Of a stretch of 64,000 nt of DNA, positions 8,522 through 18,728 are shown piece after piece; within the stretch, counting starts at the first letter, position 1; each line of letters opens with the position of its first letter. The notes under the pieces were generated by a model. That model worked only from the letters and a program-made list of their open reading frames with translations, searched no databases and was not told where the DNA came from. The stretch covers positions 863,523 to 927,522 of the forward strand of contig NZ_HE978511.1 of the NCBI RefSeq assembly GCF_000311725.1, given 5' to 3'. This DNA comes from Robertmurraya massiliosenegalensis JC6. Its GTDB lineage: Bacteria; Bacillota; Bacilli; Bacillales; Cytobacillaceae. The translations under genes and the position numbers were made by a program.

Positions 8522-9459
8522 TACTTTTTCCCTCCCGCTAGACGAATTCGCGGATCAATCACACCATAAAGGAGATCTACGATTAGAATAACTGCTACAA
8601 ATAAAGCAGCAAATAATAAAGTAGTACCCATAATAACTGGGTAATCATTTACTTGAATCGATTTAACGAACTGTTCACCGATACCAGGGATCCCAAAGAT
8701 TTTTTCAATAACAAGTGATCCTGTCATTAAGCTAACAACCAATGGTCCTAAAACGGTCACAACTGGAATAAGTGCGTTTCTTAGTGCATGTTTGAAGGCT
8801 ATTTCAAACCAGCTTGCCCCTTTGGCTTTCGCTAGCATAATATAATCCGACTCTAATACTTCAATCATTTCCGTTCTCACAAATCGTGCAGCAGTTGCGA
8901 GTGGGAACATCGCAAGTGCAATTGTTGGCAGTACCGTGTATTCAGGCCCACGCCAAAAAGCAACCGGGAACCAGCCAAGTTTAACGGCAATGTAATATTG
9001 GAGCAACCCAGCAAATACAAATGATGGAATTGATTTACCGAGCACAGCAATAAAGGTCGAACCGTAATCAAGCCATGTATTTTGATATAATGCTGCAATT
9101 ACCCCTAAAATGATCCCTAACACCGTTCCAACAATCATGGCTTGTAATCCAAGTGTAGCGGAAGGTCCAATGCTATTCATTAAAATATCTGTTACCCCAA
9201 CATTGTTAAATTGAAAGGAAACACCTAGATCTCCTTTTAAAAGGTTCAGCATATAGGTCGCATATTGAACTGGCACTGGCTCATTTAAGCCGTACTTATC
9301 AATCATAATGCTTAGCTGTGTATCAGACAGTTTGTCCGCATTAGCAAAAGGCGTACCCGGAATAATTTTCATGAGGAAAAAGGTAAACGAGGCAATTAAT
9401 AATAGAGTTATCACCATGTAAATAATACGTTGAATTAAATATTTCGCCATCTTGTGCAC
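8521..9459 (-). CDS. oppB: Oligopeptide ABC transporter permease OppB
   Basis: 312-residue permease with the characteristic start MAKYLIQRIIYMVITLLLIASFTFFLM and six predicted membrane helices. The EAA loop is DYIMLAKAKGASWFEIAFKHALRN, around residue 213-236. The C-terminus DLLYGVIDPRIRLAGGKK matches OppB/DppB. The start given (MHKMAKYL) could be moved three codons to MAKYL. It follows oppA after 120 bp holding a strong hairpin, a usual place for stability or attenuation control that lets the binding protein be made in excess. Confidence 0.97.
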   Translation of the reverse strand: MHKMAKYLIQRIIYMVITLLLIASFTFFLMKIIPGTPFANADKLSDTQLSIMIDKYGLNEPVPVQYATYMLNLLKGDLGVSFQFNNVGVTDILMNSIGPSATLGLQAMIVGTVLGIILGVIAALYQNTWLDYGSTFIAVLGKSIPSFVFAGLLQYYIAVKLGWFPVAFWRGPEYTVLPTIALAMFPLATAARFVRTEMIEVLESDYIMLAKAKGASWFEIAFKHALRNALIPVVTVLGPLVVSLMTGSLVIEKIFGIPGIGEQFVKSIQVNDYPVIMGTTLLFAALFVAVILIVDLLYGVIDPRIRLAGGKK

Positions 9460-9511
9460 CCCCTAATATTTCAAAATCTCAAAAAAATTTGATAGTTTTC
9501 ACGCAAAGGGA

Positions 9512-9546
9512 AAAGAGAGTATATTGAAGAACAATATACTCTCTTT
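9512..9546 (-). terminator. Intercistronic hairpin between oppA and oppB
   Basis: Perfect 13-bp stem AGAGAGTATATTG / CAATATACTCTCT with a 5-nt loop and flanking A/T runs, downstream of oppA on the minus strand. Probably a partial terminator or mRNA stabiliser, since oppBCDF follow on the same strand. Confidence 0.85.
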
Positions 9547-9579
9547 TTACAACAATTTAAAATATTGTTATAAACCCTA

Positions 9580-11265
9580 TTATTTAACTGAAGTCCACTT
9601 AAAGCTGTACTCAGGTCCTACTAAGTGATAAGTAAAGTTATCCACTTTGTCACTTACAAGTAGGTTTGAAGAACGTTGATAAAGTGGTGCAATTGCTGCG
9701 TCCTCTTCAAGAAGAATTCTTTCAGCCTCTGCAAGAGCTTCATAGCGCTCTACTGGTGATTGAGCTAAAGTAGTTTGGGCATCTTTAATAAGTTGGTCAT
9801 ACTTTTCGTTCGAGTAATCCATCTTATTATTTCCGCCACCAGTTAACCAAAGATCTGAGAATGTCATTGGGTCTAAATAGTCAGGTCCCCAACCAGCCAT
9901 TTGCAGATCATAATCTTGGGCATTTTCACGGTCTAAACGTACACTGAATGGTACACTTTCAACTGTAATTGTGATTCCAGGAAGATTTGTTTCTAGCTGA
10001 TTTTTTACATATTCAGCAGATTTCTTAGCCGTTTCAGTATCATCAGTTAAATATCTTAACTCAACAGTATCAGTACCTAGTTCTGCTAAAGCAGTCTCCC
10101 AAGATTTTTTTGCTTCTTCAACATTGTAAGGTAGTAATTCATTTCCGTTGATCGCACGGAAATCTTCACCTGTTTCATCATTTGTAACAAATTCATTTGG
10201 CACAGCGTAATTTGCAACAATCGAACCGTTTGCTAATACACCATTAACAAAGTCTTCTTTATTAATCGCTTGAGCAATTGCTTTACGGGCATTTACATTC
10301 TTTAAAGCATCGCTATTTTTTTGGTTCATTTTTAACCAGAAAATAGTAGGCTCTAACCATTTAACTAAGTTTTCGTCACCCTCATATTGAGGTACAACAT
10401 CAGATGAAAGCTTTCCTGTGATATCAACTTCACCTGTCTCAAATGCATTAGCTGCAGCTTGAGAATCCTTTAATACGTTCCATGTAAGCTTTTCTAATTT
10501 TACAGAGTCTGCATCCCAATATTCTGTATTCTTCACATAAGACCATTCAGAATCTGTGCTTCCATCCCACTCAGTTAGAGCAAATGGACCATTGTATAGT
10601 ATTGTATCTGCAGTAGTAGCGTAGTTTTCACCTTGTTCTTCAACAAATTTTTGATTTAATGGATAGAACGTCGGGAAAGCCATTAAAGATTTAAAATAAG
10701 GAATTGGTATTTCTAAAGTTACTTCAAGTGTCTTATCATCTACGGCTTTAACACCTAAAGTTGTAATGTCATACTCTTTCTTTTCTGCCGCTGCTGCAGT
10801 AATATCAGCTGCTCCTTTAATCTTGCCATCCATCATATATGGACCATATGGAGATGCCATTTCTGGGTCAATCGCACGCTGCCAAGCATAGACAAAATCA
10901 TGTGCTGTAACAGGATCACCGTTAGACCATTTTGCATCTCTTAATTTGAACGTATACACAGTACCATCTTCGCTTACTTCAGGTTCACCTTCAGCCATAC
11001 CTTCAACTACTTCTTGATTTGGATCAAGACGGTACAAACCTTCATTCACATTGTTTAATGTCGTAAAACTCACTGTATCCTGAGCCATTACACTATCCAT
11101 GGAAGGAATAGCTTGTGACTCCAACATTGTTAATTCTTGAGCTACAGTTTCATCAGCAGCCTTTTCATCTTCTTTACCAGCATTATCTCCGCCACCGCAA
11201 GCTGCTAAAAATGTGCTAATTGCGAGTACTAAAGATAAAAGTAGAAAAAATTTCGACTTTTTCAC
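9580..11265 (-). CDS. oppA: Oligopeptide-binding lipoprotein OppA
   Basis: Extracytoplasmic solute-binding protein of the SBP_bac_5 family, 561 residues. The signal peptide ends in a lipobox (LAACGGGDN, lipidated Cys about residue 23). The family signature YTFKLRDAKWSNGDPVTAHDFVYAWQRA lies near residue 105-132, and the segment GPFALTEWD is near 223. The C-terminal lobe includes DYDLQMAGWGPDYLDPMTF. It is the first gene of the opp operon. A CodY-like site overlaps its leader, suggesting repression in rich medium as described for opp in B. subtilis. Confidence 0.97.
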   Translation of the reverse strand: MKKSKFFLLLSLVLAISTFLAACGGGDNAGKEDEKAADETVAQELTMLESQAIPSMDSVMAQDTVSFTTLNNVNEGLYRLDPNQEVVEGMAEGEPEVSEDGTVYTFKLRDAKWSNGDPVTAHDFVYAWQRAIDPEMASPYGPYMMDGKIKGAADITAAAAEKKEYDITTLGVKAVDDKTLEVTLEIPIPYFKSLMAFPTFYPLNQKFVEEQGENYATTADTILYNGPFALTEWDGSTDSEWSYVKNTEYWDADSVKLEKLTWNVLKDSQAAANAFETGEVDITGKLSSDVVPQYEGDENLVKWLEPTIFWLKMNQKNSDALKNVNARKAIAQAINKEDFVNGVLANGSIVANYAVPNEFVTNDETGEDFRAINGNELLPYNVEEAKKSWETALAELGTDTVELRYLTDDTETAKKSAEYVKNQLETNLPGITITVESVPFSVRLDRENAQDYDLQMAGWGPDYLDPMTFSDLWLTGGGNNKMDYSNEKYDQLIKDAQTTLAQSPVERYEALAEAERILLEEDAAIAPLYQRSSNLLVSDKVDNFTYHLVGPEYSFKWTSVK

Positions 11266-11284
11266 TAGTAGACCTCCCCTTCTA

Positions 11285-11299
11285 TATTTTCAGAAAAAT
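11285..11299. promoter_or_regulatory. CodY-box-like site in the oppA leader
   Basis: TATTTTCAGAAAAAT matches the CodY consensus AATTTTCWGAAAATT at 13 of 15 positions. It lies 20-34 bp upstream of the oppA ATG, where binding would block transcription. The surrounding 250 bp (11266-11519) are extremely AT-rich and contain repeated TTTTTGTAAA-like runs. Confidence 0.6.
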
Positions 11300-11519
11300 A
11301 GTTACAATGACTATTATACAGATAATATTATTTTTGTAAATTATTTTTGTAAAAAAATTTTACATTACAGAAATATCTGTATTTTATGTTTATAATTTTT
11401 TGTATTTTTTTACAAATACTGTTATATAAGAGTTTATATGGTTTTTAACAATTCATTTTACAGATCGCTGTATAAATATTATCATAAATTGAATAGTATT
11501 TAATTCCGGAGTTGATATT

Positions 11520-11882
11520 TTGAAAAATCAAATCACGAAAGTTCTTCAATTATTTTTAATATCTAATATGATTATCTTCCTTCTTTCCTTGCTAATGTAT
11601 CGGTCAATCTCTTTGTTGCTCTATATTAATATCTCTTTTTATATAGGTGCTTTATTCATATTTGTATCTTTACTATTATTAACCATAAAAAGCGGTTTTT
11701 TCGATCAAGTGACAAAGTCCTTTCGAAAGGTGTTTGCAGGGAAAAACACGACAAAGAAAGAGATTGAAGAAATGACATTGCCGTCGCAGAGCATTTCAAT
11801 TCAGGTCCTTCCTTTTCTAATGAACGGACTCATCATCCTCGCTTTTATGATGGCAGCATTATACATTCACTACAATTTTTAG
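11520..11882 (+). CDS. DUF3899 membrane protein
   Basis: 120 residues with a TTG start preceded by GGAG at 8 nt. Three hydrophobic segments are visible, at roughly residues 9-27, 32-56 and 97-117. The cytoplasmic stretch FFDQVTKSFRKVFAGKNTTKKEIEEMTLPSQ resembles the conserved part of DUF3899. Its place beside trpS and opposite opp is common in Bacillaceae. Function is unknown. It is followed after 95 bp by trpS, which has its own TATAAT and ribosome site, so the two may or may not be co-transcribed. Confidence 0.8.
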   Translation: MKNQITKVLQLFLISNMIIFLLSLLMYRSISLLLYINISFYIGALFIFVSLLLLTIKSGFFDQVTKSFRKVFAGKNTTKKEIEEMTLPSQSISIQVLPFLMNGLIILAFMMAALYIHYNF

Positions 11883-11977
11883 TCAGCTTTAAAAGAAACT
11901 GATTAACTCCTTCTATAGTTTTAAGACGAAAATAAAAATGGTATAATTTAATAATCGAGTAATAGGAGGAAACATGA

Positions 11978-12970
<993 letters not shown>

Positions 12971-12972
12971 CT

Positions 12973-13010
12973 AAAATAACCGCTTGCCCAATCGGACAAG
13001 CGGTTATTTT
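12973..13010. terminator. Bidirectional terminator between trpS and yjbA
   Basis: Perfect 14-bp stem AAAATAACCGCTTG / CAAGCGGTTATTTT with a 10-nt loop, placed between two convergent genes; it overlaps the yjbA stop. Confidence 0.9.
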
Positions 13011-13755
13011 AGTTTACCCTAGGACCGTGCTCCATCTCCCATAATTTTTCGAAGAAGGGTTGTCCCTTAATTATATTTTCACAAAACTGTTCATGTTTAT
13101 GCGTCCAGCCATAACGTGTTTCTTCATATAATTGCTGCCAAACTTCCTCAAAGTCCCATTCTTGAATTTCTCCATAACGCTCTGGACACCATTCCGTATA
13201 CCAATAGCGAATTTCCGCCACATTGTTACAAGCACGAAGTTGATCAAGTGCCATAAACAACAGTTGTTTAAGCTGCCGTTCCTTCCTAGTTAAGCCGTTC
13301 ATTAATTCAGGCGCCGGTGATAAAATGTGAAATTCCTTTAAGGATGTAGAAAGGTTAAAGGAGTAATCAATTGGCTCATGATTTTCGATCATTTCATATA
13401 CCAATTGCTCCTGCCTTGGAATCAGTCTACTTTTTCGGATCGGAATGTTATATCCGATCGTATCAACGACAAGAATGTTCATGCCATCGGTTACAATAAA
13501 GCAATACTCAAGCTGAATCCGCTCATGATTTTTTCGCAAATACGCCTTTTGATAGATGTCATCTAACAGCTGCTGTGGCAATTCTGCTAAGTCATTTTCT
13601 ATGTAATTAAATAACACCGAACTAACTTTCAATAATGGCACCTGATCGAGTAGCTCTACACCGTCATCCTTACGCCATTCATGGAAGTGACATACATTAT
13701 ATCCATTCTCTTCACCTTCAAACCAATTGACCCAAACATCATGAAGATATAACAT
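13009..13755 (-). CDS. yjbA: YjbA family protein (UPF0736)
   Basis: Conserved Bacillus protein of unknown function, 248 residues, same size as B. subtilis YjbA and in the same place between app and trpS. It is a soluble mixed alpha/beta protein rich in aromatic residues, for example [16 protein letters not shown] at the start and [22 protein letters not shown] near the end. The open frame continues 13 codons upstream. A GGGG ribosome site 7 nt before the ATG at 13755 and the family start decide for MLYLHDVW. No catalytic motif was recognised. Confidence 0.88.
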   Translation of the reverse strand: MLYLHDVWVNWFEGEENGYNVCHFHEWRKDDGVELLDQVPLLKVSSVLFNYIENDLAELPQQLLDDIYQKAYLRKNHERIQLEYCFIVTDGMNILVVDTIGYNIPIRKSRLIPRQEQLVYEMIENHEPIDYSFNLSTSLKEFHILSPAPELMNGLTRKERQLKQLLFMALDQLRACNNVAEIRYWYTEWCPERYGEIQEWDFEEVWQQLYEETRYGWTHKHEQFCENIIKGQPFFEKLWEMEHGPRVN

Positions 13756-13950
13756 GAATCTACCCCTCACTCCTTCAATCAAATACGCCAACACATATAA
13801 ATGTGAAGTACTTATGCTGAATAAAGTTAACTATTTGTCACTCAGTATGGGCAGTCATAGGTCAATTTATTCCCAAAAATCCCACCTTAAACCAATTTCC
13901 TTATATAAACCATTTTCCACCCCTTCATAATTCATCAACCCAAAAGAAAA

Positions 13951-13980
13951 AGAAAGGATCCGCAAATGCAGATCCTTTCT
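13951..13980 (-). terminator. Intrinsic terminator of the app operon
   Basis: Perfect AGAAAGGATC / GATCCTTTCT stem, 10-nt loop; on the minus strand it is followed by a T-rich tract. It lies 12 bp after the appA stop. Confidence 0.87.
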
Positions 13981-13992
13981 GAACAAATTAGT

Positions 13993-15879
13993 TTATTCGG
14001 CTTTAAGACCTTCTTCTTGTGTTACAGCTAGGTCCTGAAGATTAGCCCAACCTTCTTCAATTGAGTAATTTTGAACACGGTTGTTCACCGGTACTAAAAT
14101 GGAACGGTATAAAGTTGGGAATACTGGTACTTCATCAACCATTAATTGTTGCCACTTATCGTATACTTCTTTACGATAGTCTACATCAAATGCTTCTTGA
14201 GAAACACCATCCGCTAATAATGCATCATTTTCATCACTTGCATAGCGTGAGAAGTTATAAAGTGCATCACGGCCATATAATCCCCGTGGGTCTACGTCGA
14301 TACCAACACCCCATGCAGCTTGATAAATATCAACAGCTGGATCATCATCACCATTTTGTCCTACTCTCTCATAGAAAGAGTTAAATTCTTGTAAACGTCC
14401 ATCTAATAATTCAACCTTAAGACCAATAGCTTCCCAAGCTTGGATATAGTATTGTGCAAGTGGTTCAGCAGTATCTCCACCAGACATTGAAGCAAAGTTA
14501 ATTACTAACGGTTCACCATTTTTATCTTCACGGATTCCATCACCATCAACATCAGCATATCCTGCTTCATCAAGCAATTCTTTCGCTTTTTCTGGGTCAT
14601 ACGTAAGACCAGCATTTGAATCATCATGGAACTCTGGGTGCGAAGGCGGGATTAACGTCGTCGCATTCCAACGAAGACCATGATAGAACTTTTGACCAAC
14701 TGTATCATTATCTACTGCATGCCACATAGCTTGACGTAATTTCACGTCACCCATTTTCGCATCCGGATTCGGTTTAACTACTCCAGCTTCTTTATCCCAA
14801 GTACCTAATTTAAATCCAATATACGTATAAGCACGGTCAATTTTACCTAACCATTCAACGTTTGATAAATTAGCATTTGCTGGGAATTGATCTACATCAA
14901 ATGCGCTGACTAAATCTACTTCACCTTTTTGTAGAGCTTGAGCAACAACACTGTTGTTGATTACTTTAATTGTTACAGTGTCAAGTTTTGGTTCTCCACG
15001 CCAGTAATCTGGGTTTTTCTTTAAGACAACCGCTTCCCCAGGAGTGATGCTGTCAACAATAAATGGACCAAAACCGATTGGCTTTTGACGCACTTCTGGA
15101 GATGAAGAAATATCAGCTACTGCCATATCACCAAAAATATGCTTAGCTAAAGGATATGTCCAAATACTTCCTGTTACTAAAGAAGGTGTTGATTCAATGT
15201 ATGTGATTTGTAATGTTTTGTCATCTAAAACTTCAATACCTGAAATCGTATCAGCTTCACCTGCGTGATATGCTTCAACTCCTACGATATTTGTGAAATC
15301 GGATCCGTAACGAGGACCGTCATAATCTGGATGAGAAATAACTTCGTGAGCAAATAACCAATCTTCAGCCGTTACAGGCTCTCCATCCTGCCAGTTTACA
15401 TTGTCTTTAATTTGGAATTTGATGGTTACCCCTTTATCAGCCACTTCAGTAGCCTTGTCAGCAGGTAATGTTGCAAGTACATCTGCAGATACTTCATCTA
15501 ATGGCTCATAAGTAGCAGCACCATCATTTGTATACACATAGTTAGCATCCCAAGTTAGTAAACCTTCATCAAACCAAGATAAAATTTGAGCATCAGGGTC
15601 ACCAGAATAGAAGTTCCAGTTTAAAGTCCCTTCAAATGCTGTATCAGAAACCAATCCGAAGTTAAGATTTCCACCTTCGATAGCTTCTCCTTCATTTGTT
15701 TTTACTTGGCTGAAATCATCGATGGAATATTGTCCATCCTCTTTTTCTTCTGTTTTCTTCTCTGTATCGTCGCCGGAATCTTTAGTAGAATCCTTTTCGC
15801 CACCAGAGCAAGCAGCCAATGCAAGTACAAGTACTAGCATCATCGCTAATAGAAGTTTGCTAAATTTAGCTTTCTCCAT
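13993..15879 (-). CDS. appA: Oligopeptide-binding lipoprotein AppA
   Basis: SBP_bac_5 binding protein of the second oligopeptide importer, 628 residues, longer than OppA as usual for this subfamily. Signal peptide with lipobox ALAACSGGE (Cys about residue 24), then an acidic linker (TKDSGDDTEKKTEEKEDGQ). Signature FQIKDNVNWQDGEPVTAEDWLFAHEVI is near residue 150-176. The stretch EAGYADVDGDGIREDKNGEP is the usual conserved part of the long peptide-binding proteins. Start chosen at 15879 because GGGAGG lies 8 nt upstream; the open frame runs further. In this genome the gene is last in the operon, not between appF and appB as in B. subtilis. Confidence 0.94.
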   Translation of the reverse strand: MEKAKFSKLLLAMMLVLVLALAACSGGEKDSTKDSGDDTEKKTEEKEDGQYSIDDFSQVKTNEGEAIEGGNLNFGLVSDTAFEGTLNWNFYSGDPDAQILSWFDEGLLTWDANYVYTNDGAATYEPLDEVSADVLATLPADKATEVADKGVTIKFQIKDNVNWQDGEPVTAEDWLFAHEVISHPDYDGPRYGSDFTNIVGVEAYHAGEADTISGIEVLDDKTLQITYIESTPSLVTGSIWTYPLAKHIFGDMAVADISSSPEVRQKPIGFGPFIVDSITPGEAVVLKKNPDYWRGEPKLDTVTIKVINNSVVAQALQKGEVDLVSAFDVDQFPANANLSNVEWLGKIDRAYTYIGFKLGTWDKEAGVVKPNPDAKMGDVKLRQAMWHAVDNDTVGQKFYHGLRWNATTLIPPSHPEFHDDSNAGLTYDPEKAKELLDEAGYADVDGDGIREDKNGEPLVINFASMSGGDTAEPLAQYYIQAWEAIGLKVELLDGRLQEFNSFYERVGQNGDDDPAVDIYQAAWGVGIDVDPRGLYGRDALYNFSRYASDENDALLADGVSQEAFDVDYRKEVYDKWQQLMVDEVPVFPTLYRSILVPVNNRVQNYSIEEGWANLQDLAVTQEEGLKAE

Positions 15880-15895
15880 TCTTGTTGCCTCCCTT

Positions 15896-16801
15896 TTATC
15901 CTCTTCTTTGTCTTGCGTCAGTCGCACGCTTTAGCGCTTGGCCAACATTATTTATACTTAACATCAAGACTAAAATTAGTAATGATGCAGGTACCCAAAC
16001 CCACCATCTAAATTCAAGTGTTTGCGGGTTTCTTGCATAACTTACAAGAGTCCCTAAACTTGGTGTACTCTCTGGAAAACCAAACCCTAAAAAGGATAAT
16101 CCAGATTCTAACCCAATATTTGCCGCCAAATTCAATGTCATCGTTACGATGATTAACGAACTTAAATTTGGCAGGACTTGCGTAAACATAATTTTCAAAT
16201 TTGATGTACCAAGCGTTTTAGAAGCTTGTACATAATCTAGTTCTTTTTCCTGGAGAGCTTTTGAACGAATTAATCGAGCAATCCCCATCCACAAAAATGC
16301 GGTCATGATTAATGAAAATGATAGGATGCTATACTTTGGCACAATCGCAACAAACACGATAACAATCATTAAAAAAGGTAAAACTTGGAAAAAATCCAAA
16401 ATTCTCATCATAATATTGTCAACAGTTCCACCAAAATACCCTGCTACCAATCCATAAATAATACCAATTACTCCTGTCATTAACGTTACCAGAATCCCTA
16501 TTGTTAGAGAGTTACGTGTACCGATAATTAACTGTCCAAATACATCTCTTCCACCATAGTCAGTCCCAAGAAGAAATTCCTCGGAAGGTGGTTGATGAAT
16601 GGAGAACAAGTCAACCTTTACGATTTCTCTCACATCCAGTAAAACCGAAGCACCATATACTATAACCATTATGATAATGAGTAGAATTAATGAACTTAAT
16701 GCTAATTTATCACGTACAATCTCTCGTCCTATAATTCTCCAACCAGAAGGACTCTTTACCACTTCATGTTCTTTCTCAAGTTCTATTTTGTTCGTTTCCA
16801 T
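15896..16801 (-). CDS. appC: Oligopeptide ABC transporter permease AppC
   Basis: 301-residue permease with six predicted helices. The first is LALSSLILLIIIMVIVYGASVLL, and the family segment FLLGTDYGGRDVFGQLIIGTRNSL follows. The EAA loop is DYVQASKTLGTSNLKIMFTQVLPN, around residue 190-213. ATG at 16801 has GAGGTG at 6 nt; the GTG three codons earlier lies inside that ribosome site. The stop is 16 bp before the appA ATG, and appA's ribosome site lies in that gap. Together with AppB it forms the membrane channel. Confidence 0.95.
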   Translation of the reverse strand: METNKIELEKEHEVVKSPSGWRIIGREIVRDKLALSSLILLIIIMVIVYGASVLLDVREIVKVDLFSIHQPPSEEFLLGTDYGGRDVFGQLIIGTRNSLTIGILVTLMTGVIGIIYGLVAGYFGGTVDNIMMRILDFFQVLPFLMIVIVFVAIVPKYSILSFSLIMTAFLWMGIARLIRSKALQEKELDYVQASKTLGTSNLKIMFTQVLPNLSSLIIVTMTLNLAANIGLESGLSFLGFGFPESTPSLGTLVSYARNPQTLEFRWWVWVPASLLILVLMLSINNVGQALKRATDARQRRG

Positions 16802-16827
16802 TTTGATCACCTCACAATTTACGATGC

Positions 16828-17790
16828 TTATTTAATCCGAATACGCGGGTCAACTAGACTAAGAATAATATCTGATAGTAATGCCCCTAGAATCGACAAG
16901 ATTCCAAATAATAGTACAAGAGAAGTTACAACACTATAGTCACGCATTAATATAGAATTATAGAAAAGTTGTCCCATTCCTGGATAACCAAAGATATTTT
17001 CAATAAAGATTGAGCCTCCGATCAATCCAGTAATTTCATATCCAAAAAAAGCAGCAATCGGTAACAGTGAGTTTCTTAAAATATGACGATTGTATACTCG
17101 AGATTCTGAAGCTCCTTTTGCTCTTGCTGTTAAAATAAAATCTTTTTGTTTTGTATCAATAATTTCACTACGTAAGTATTGAACGGTCGATACCGTAGTA
17201 ATTAAAGCCATAGAAAGGGCAGGAAGCAACATATGATAAATCTTACTCATCACATATTCAAACGTCCCTGGAACCAATCCTGGTTTGACACTACCACCAG
17301 TAGGGAACCAATCCAAATAGAAACCAAAAAACCATAACATCACCAATGCAAAGATAAATAACGGTGCTGCAAAACCAATGTACGTATAGCCTGTAATTAA
17401 ACGATCGGCCCATGAATCGTTATAACGACCACTTGTTATTCCAAGAGGAATTGCAATTAAATATGTTAAAAACAGCGTTAACACAGATAGCCAGAATGAA
17501 TTAATAATTCTTTGCCAAACCAACTCTGTAACTGGCATTTTAAAATGGAAGGACTGACCTAAATCCCCTGTAAATAATCCCCCTACCCATCTAGTATATT
17601 GCTCATACCATGGGTCATTTAATCCTAATGCTTCACGTTTTTCAGCAATTGTATTTGGGTCTATATTCGGGTCTATCATTCCAGTTAAGGCATCCCCCGG
17701 CATCATTTTCGCTAGAATAAATACAATAAGGCTTAGTAAAATCACTTGTGGAATCATAATTATGATTCGCCGTATAGAAAATTTCCACAT
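16828..17790 (-). CDS. appB: Oligopeptide ABC transporter permease AppB
   Basis: 320-residue permease with the standard OppB/DppB layout: N-terminal MWKFSIRRIIIMIPQVILLSLIVFILA helix, the LTGMIDPNIDPNTIAEKREALGLNDP periplasmic segment, EAA loop DFILTARAKGASESRVYNRHILRN, and C-terminal DIILSLVDPRIRIK. ATG at 17790 was chosen because AAAGG stands 9 nt upstream. The gene starts 6 bp after the appF stop, so appF-appB are tightly coupled. Confidence 0.95.
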   Translation of the reverse strand: MWKFSIRRIIIMIPQVILLSLIVFILAKMMPGDALTGMIDPNIDPNTIAEKREALGLNDPWYEQYTRWVGGLFTGDLGQSFHFKMPVTELVWQRIINSFWLSVLTLFLTYLIAIPLGITSGRYNDSWADRLITGYTYIGFAAPLFIFALVMLWFFGFYLDWFPTGGSVKPGLVPGTFEYVMSKIYHMLLPALSMALITTVSTVQYLRSEIIDTKQKDFILTARAKGASESRVYNRHILRNSLLPIAAFFGYEITGLIGGSIFIENIFGYPGMGQLFYNSILMRDYSVVTSLVLLFGILSILGALLSDIILSLVDPRIRIK

Positions 17791-17795
17791 AACAA

Positions 17796-18728
17796 TCAAC
17801 CTTTCTCAGGCAAAGCCACTAGATGTGTATCGGATACGGGCTGCAATGGATAGGCTAAGCCCTCGTCATCAAAGTATTGATTATATGCCTGTTCATACTC
17901 GTTCTTTACTTCTTGTCTGAATTGCAAATGCTTGTCTCGATTTCTCGGATTGATATCTGGAATCGCCGCAACTAGTCGCTTCGTGTAAATGTGTTGAGGA
18001 TTATTAAAAATATCCTCTTTAGTCCCAGCCTCTACGTATCTACCTTTATACATGATGCCAATCTGGTCACACATATGTTTGATAACACCTAAGTCATGAC
18101 TTATAAACAAATAGGTCAATCCTAATTCCTGCTGTATCTCCTGCATAAAGTTCAAAACTTGAGCTTGCACCGATACATCAAGTGCTGATACTGGCTCGTC
18201 CGCAATAATGAGCTTTGGTTTCAACGCAATCGCCCTTGCAATTCCAATCCTTTGTCTTTGACCACCTGAAAACTCATGCGGATACTTGAGGATACTTTCA
18301 GGACTTAATCCGACTAGTTCCAATAATTCTTGGACTCTCTTCGTCTCTTCTCCCTTTGTAAGTTTTTCATAGTTTCGTAGCGGTTCAGAAATGATATCAA
18401 TTACACGTTTTTTTGGATTTAATGAAGAATATGGATCCTGAAAAATCATTTGAATATCTCTGCGAACATCCTTACTTGCACTTGCTATATTCGTAATATC
18501 TTGTCCCTCGAATAAAACTTGTCCAGAAGTAATCTTATTTAATCCAATAATGGCACGACCAGTCGTTGTTTTTCCTGAGCCAGATTCACCAACCAAACCA
18601 TACGTTTTGCCTTTTTCAATCGATAAATTGACCCCATCTACCGCTTTGACATGGCCTAGCGTCCTGCCAAAAAGGCCTCCTTTAACAGGAAAGTGAACCT
18701 TCAAGTCCTTTACTTCAAGATATGACAT
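17796..18728 (-). CDS. appF: Oligopeptide ABC transporter ATPase AppF
   Basis: 310-residue ATPase. Walker A GESGSGKTTTGRAI, Q-loop MIFQDPYSSLNPKKRV, signature FSGGQRQRIGIARAI, Walker B LIIADEPVSALD, switch FISHDLGVI. The C-terminus contains the QHIYTKRLVAAIPDINP peptide-transporter motif. The open frame begins 21 codons upstream, but a GGAGG 9 nt before the ATG at 18728 marks the start. This gives a 14-bp overlap with appD, pointing to translational coupling. Confidence 0.95.
   Translation of the reverse strand: MSYLEVKDLKVHFPVKGGLFGRTLGHVKAVDGVNLSIEKGKTYGLVGESGSGKTTTGRAIIGLNKITSGQVLFEGQDITNIASASKDVRRDIQMIFQDPYSSLNPKKRVIDIISEPLRNYEKLTKGEETKRVQELLELVGLSPESILKYPHEFSGGQRQRIGIARAIALKPKLIIADEPVSALDVSVQAQVLNFMQEIQQELGLTYLFISHDLGVIKHMCDQIGIMYKGRYVEAGTKEDIFNNPQHIYTKRLVAAIPDINPRNRDKHLQFRQEVKNEYEQAYNQYFDDEGLAYPLQPVSDTHLVALPEKG

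Noticed and set aside
14061..14384. 107-codon frame antisense to appA
   Set aside because: His-rich antisense shadow of a well-defined lipoprotein gene.
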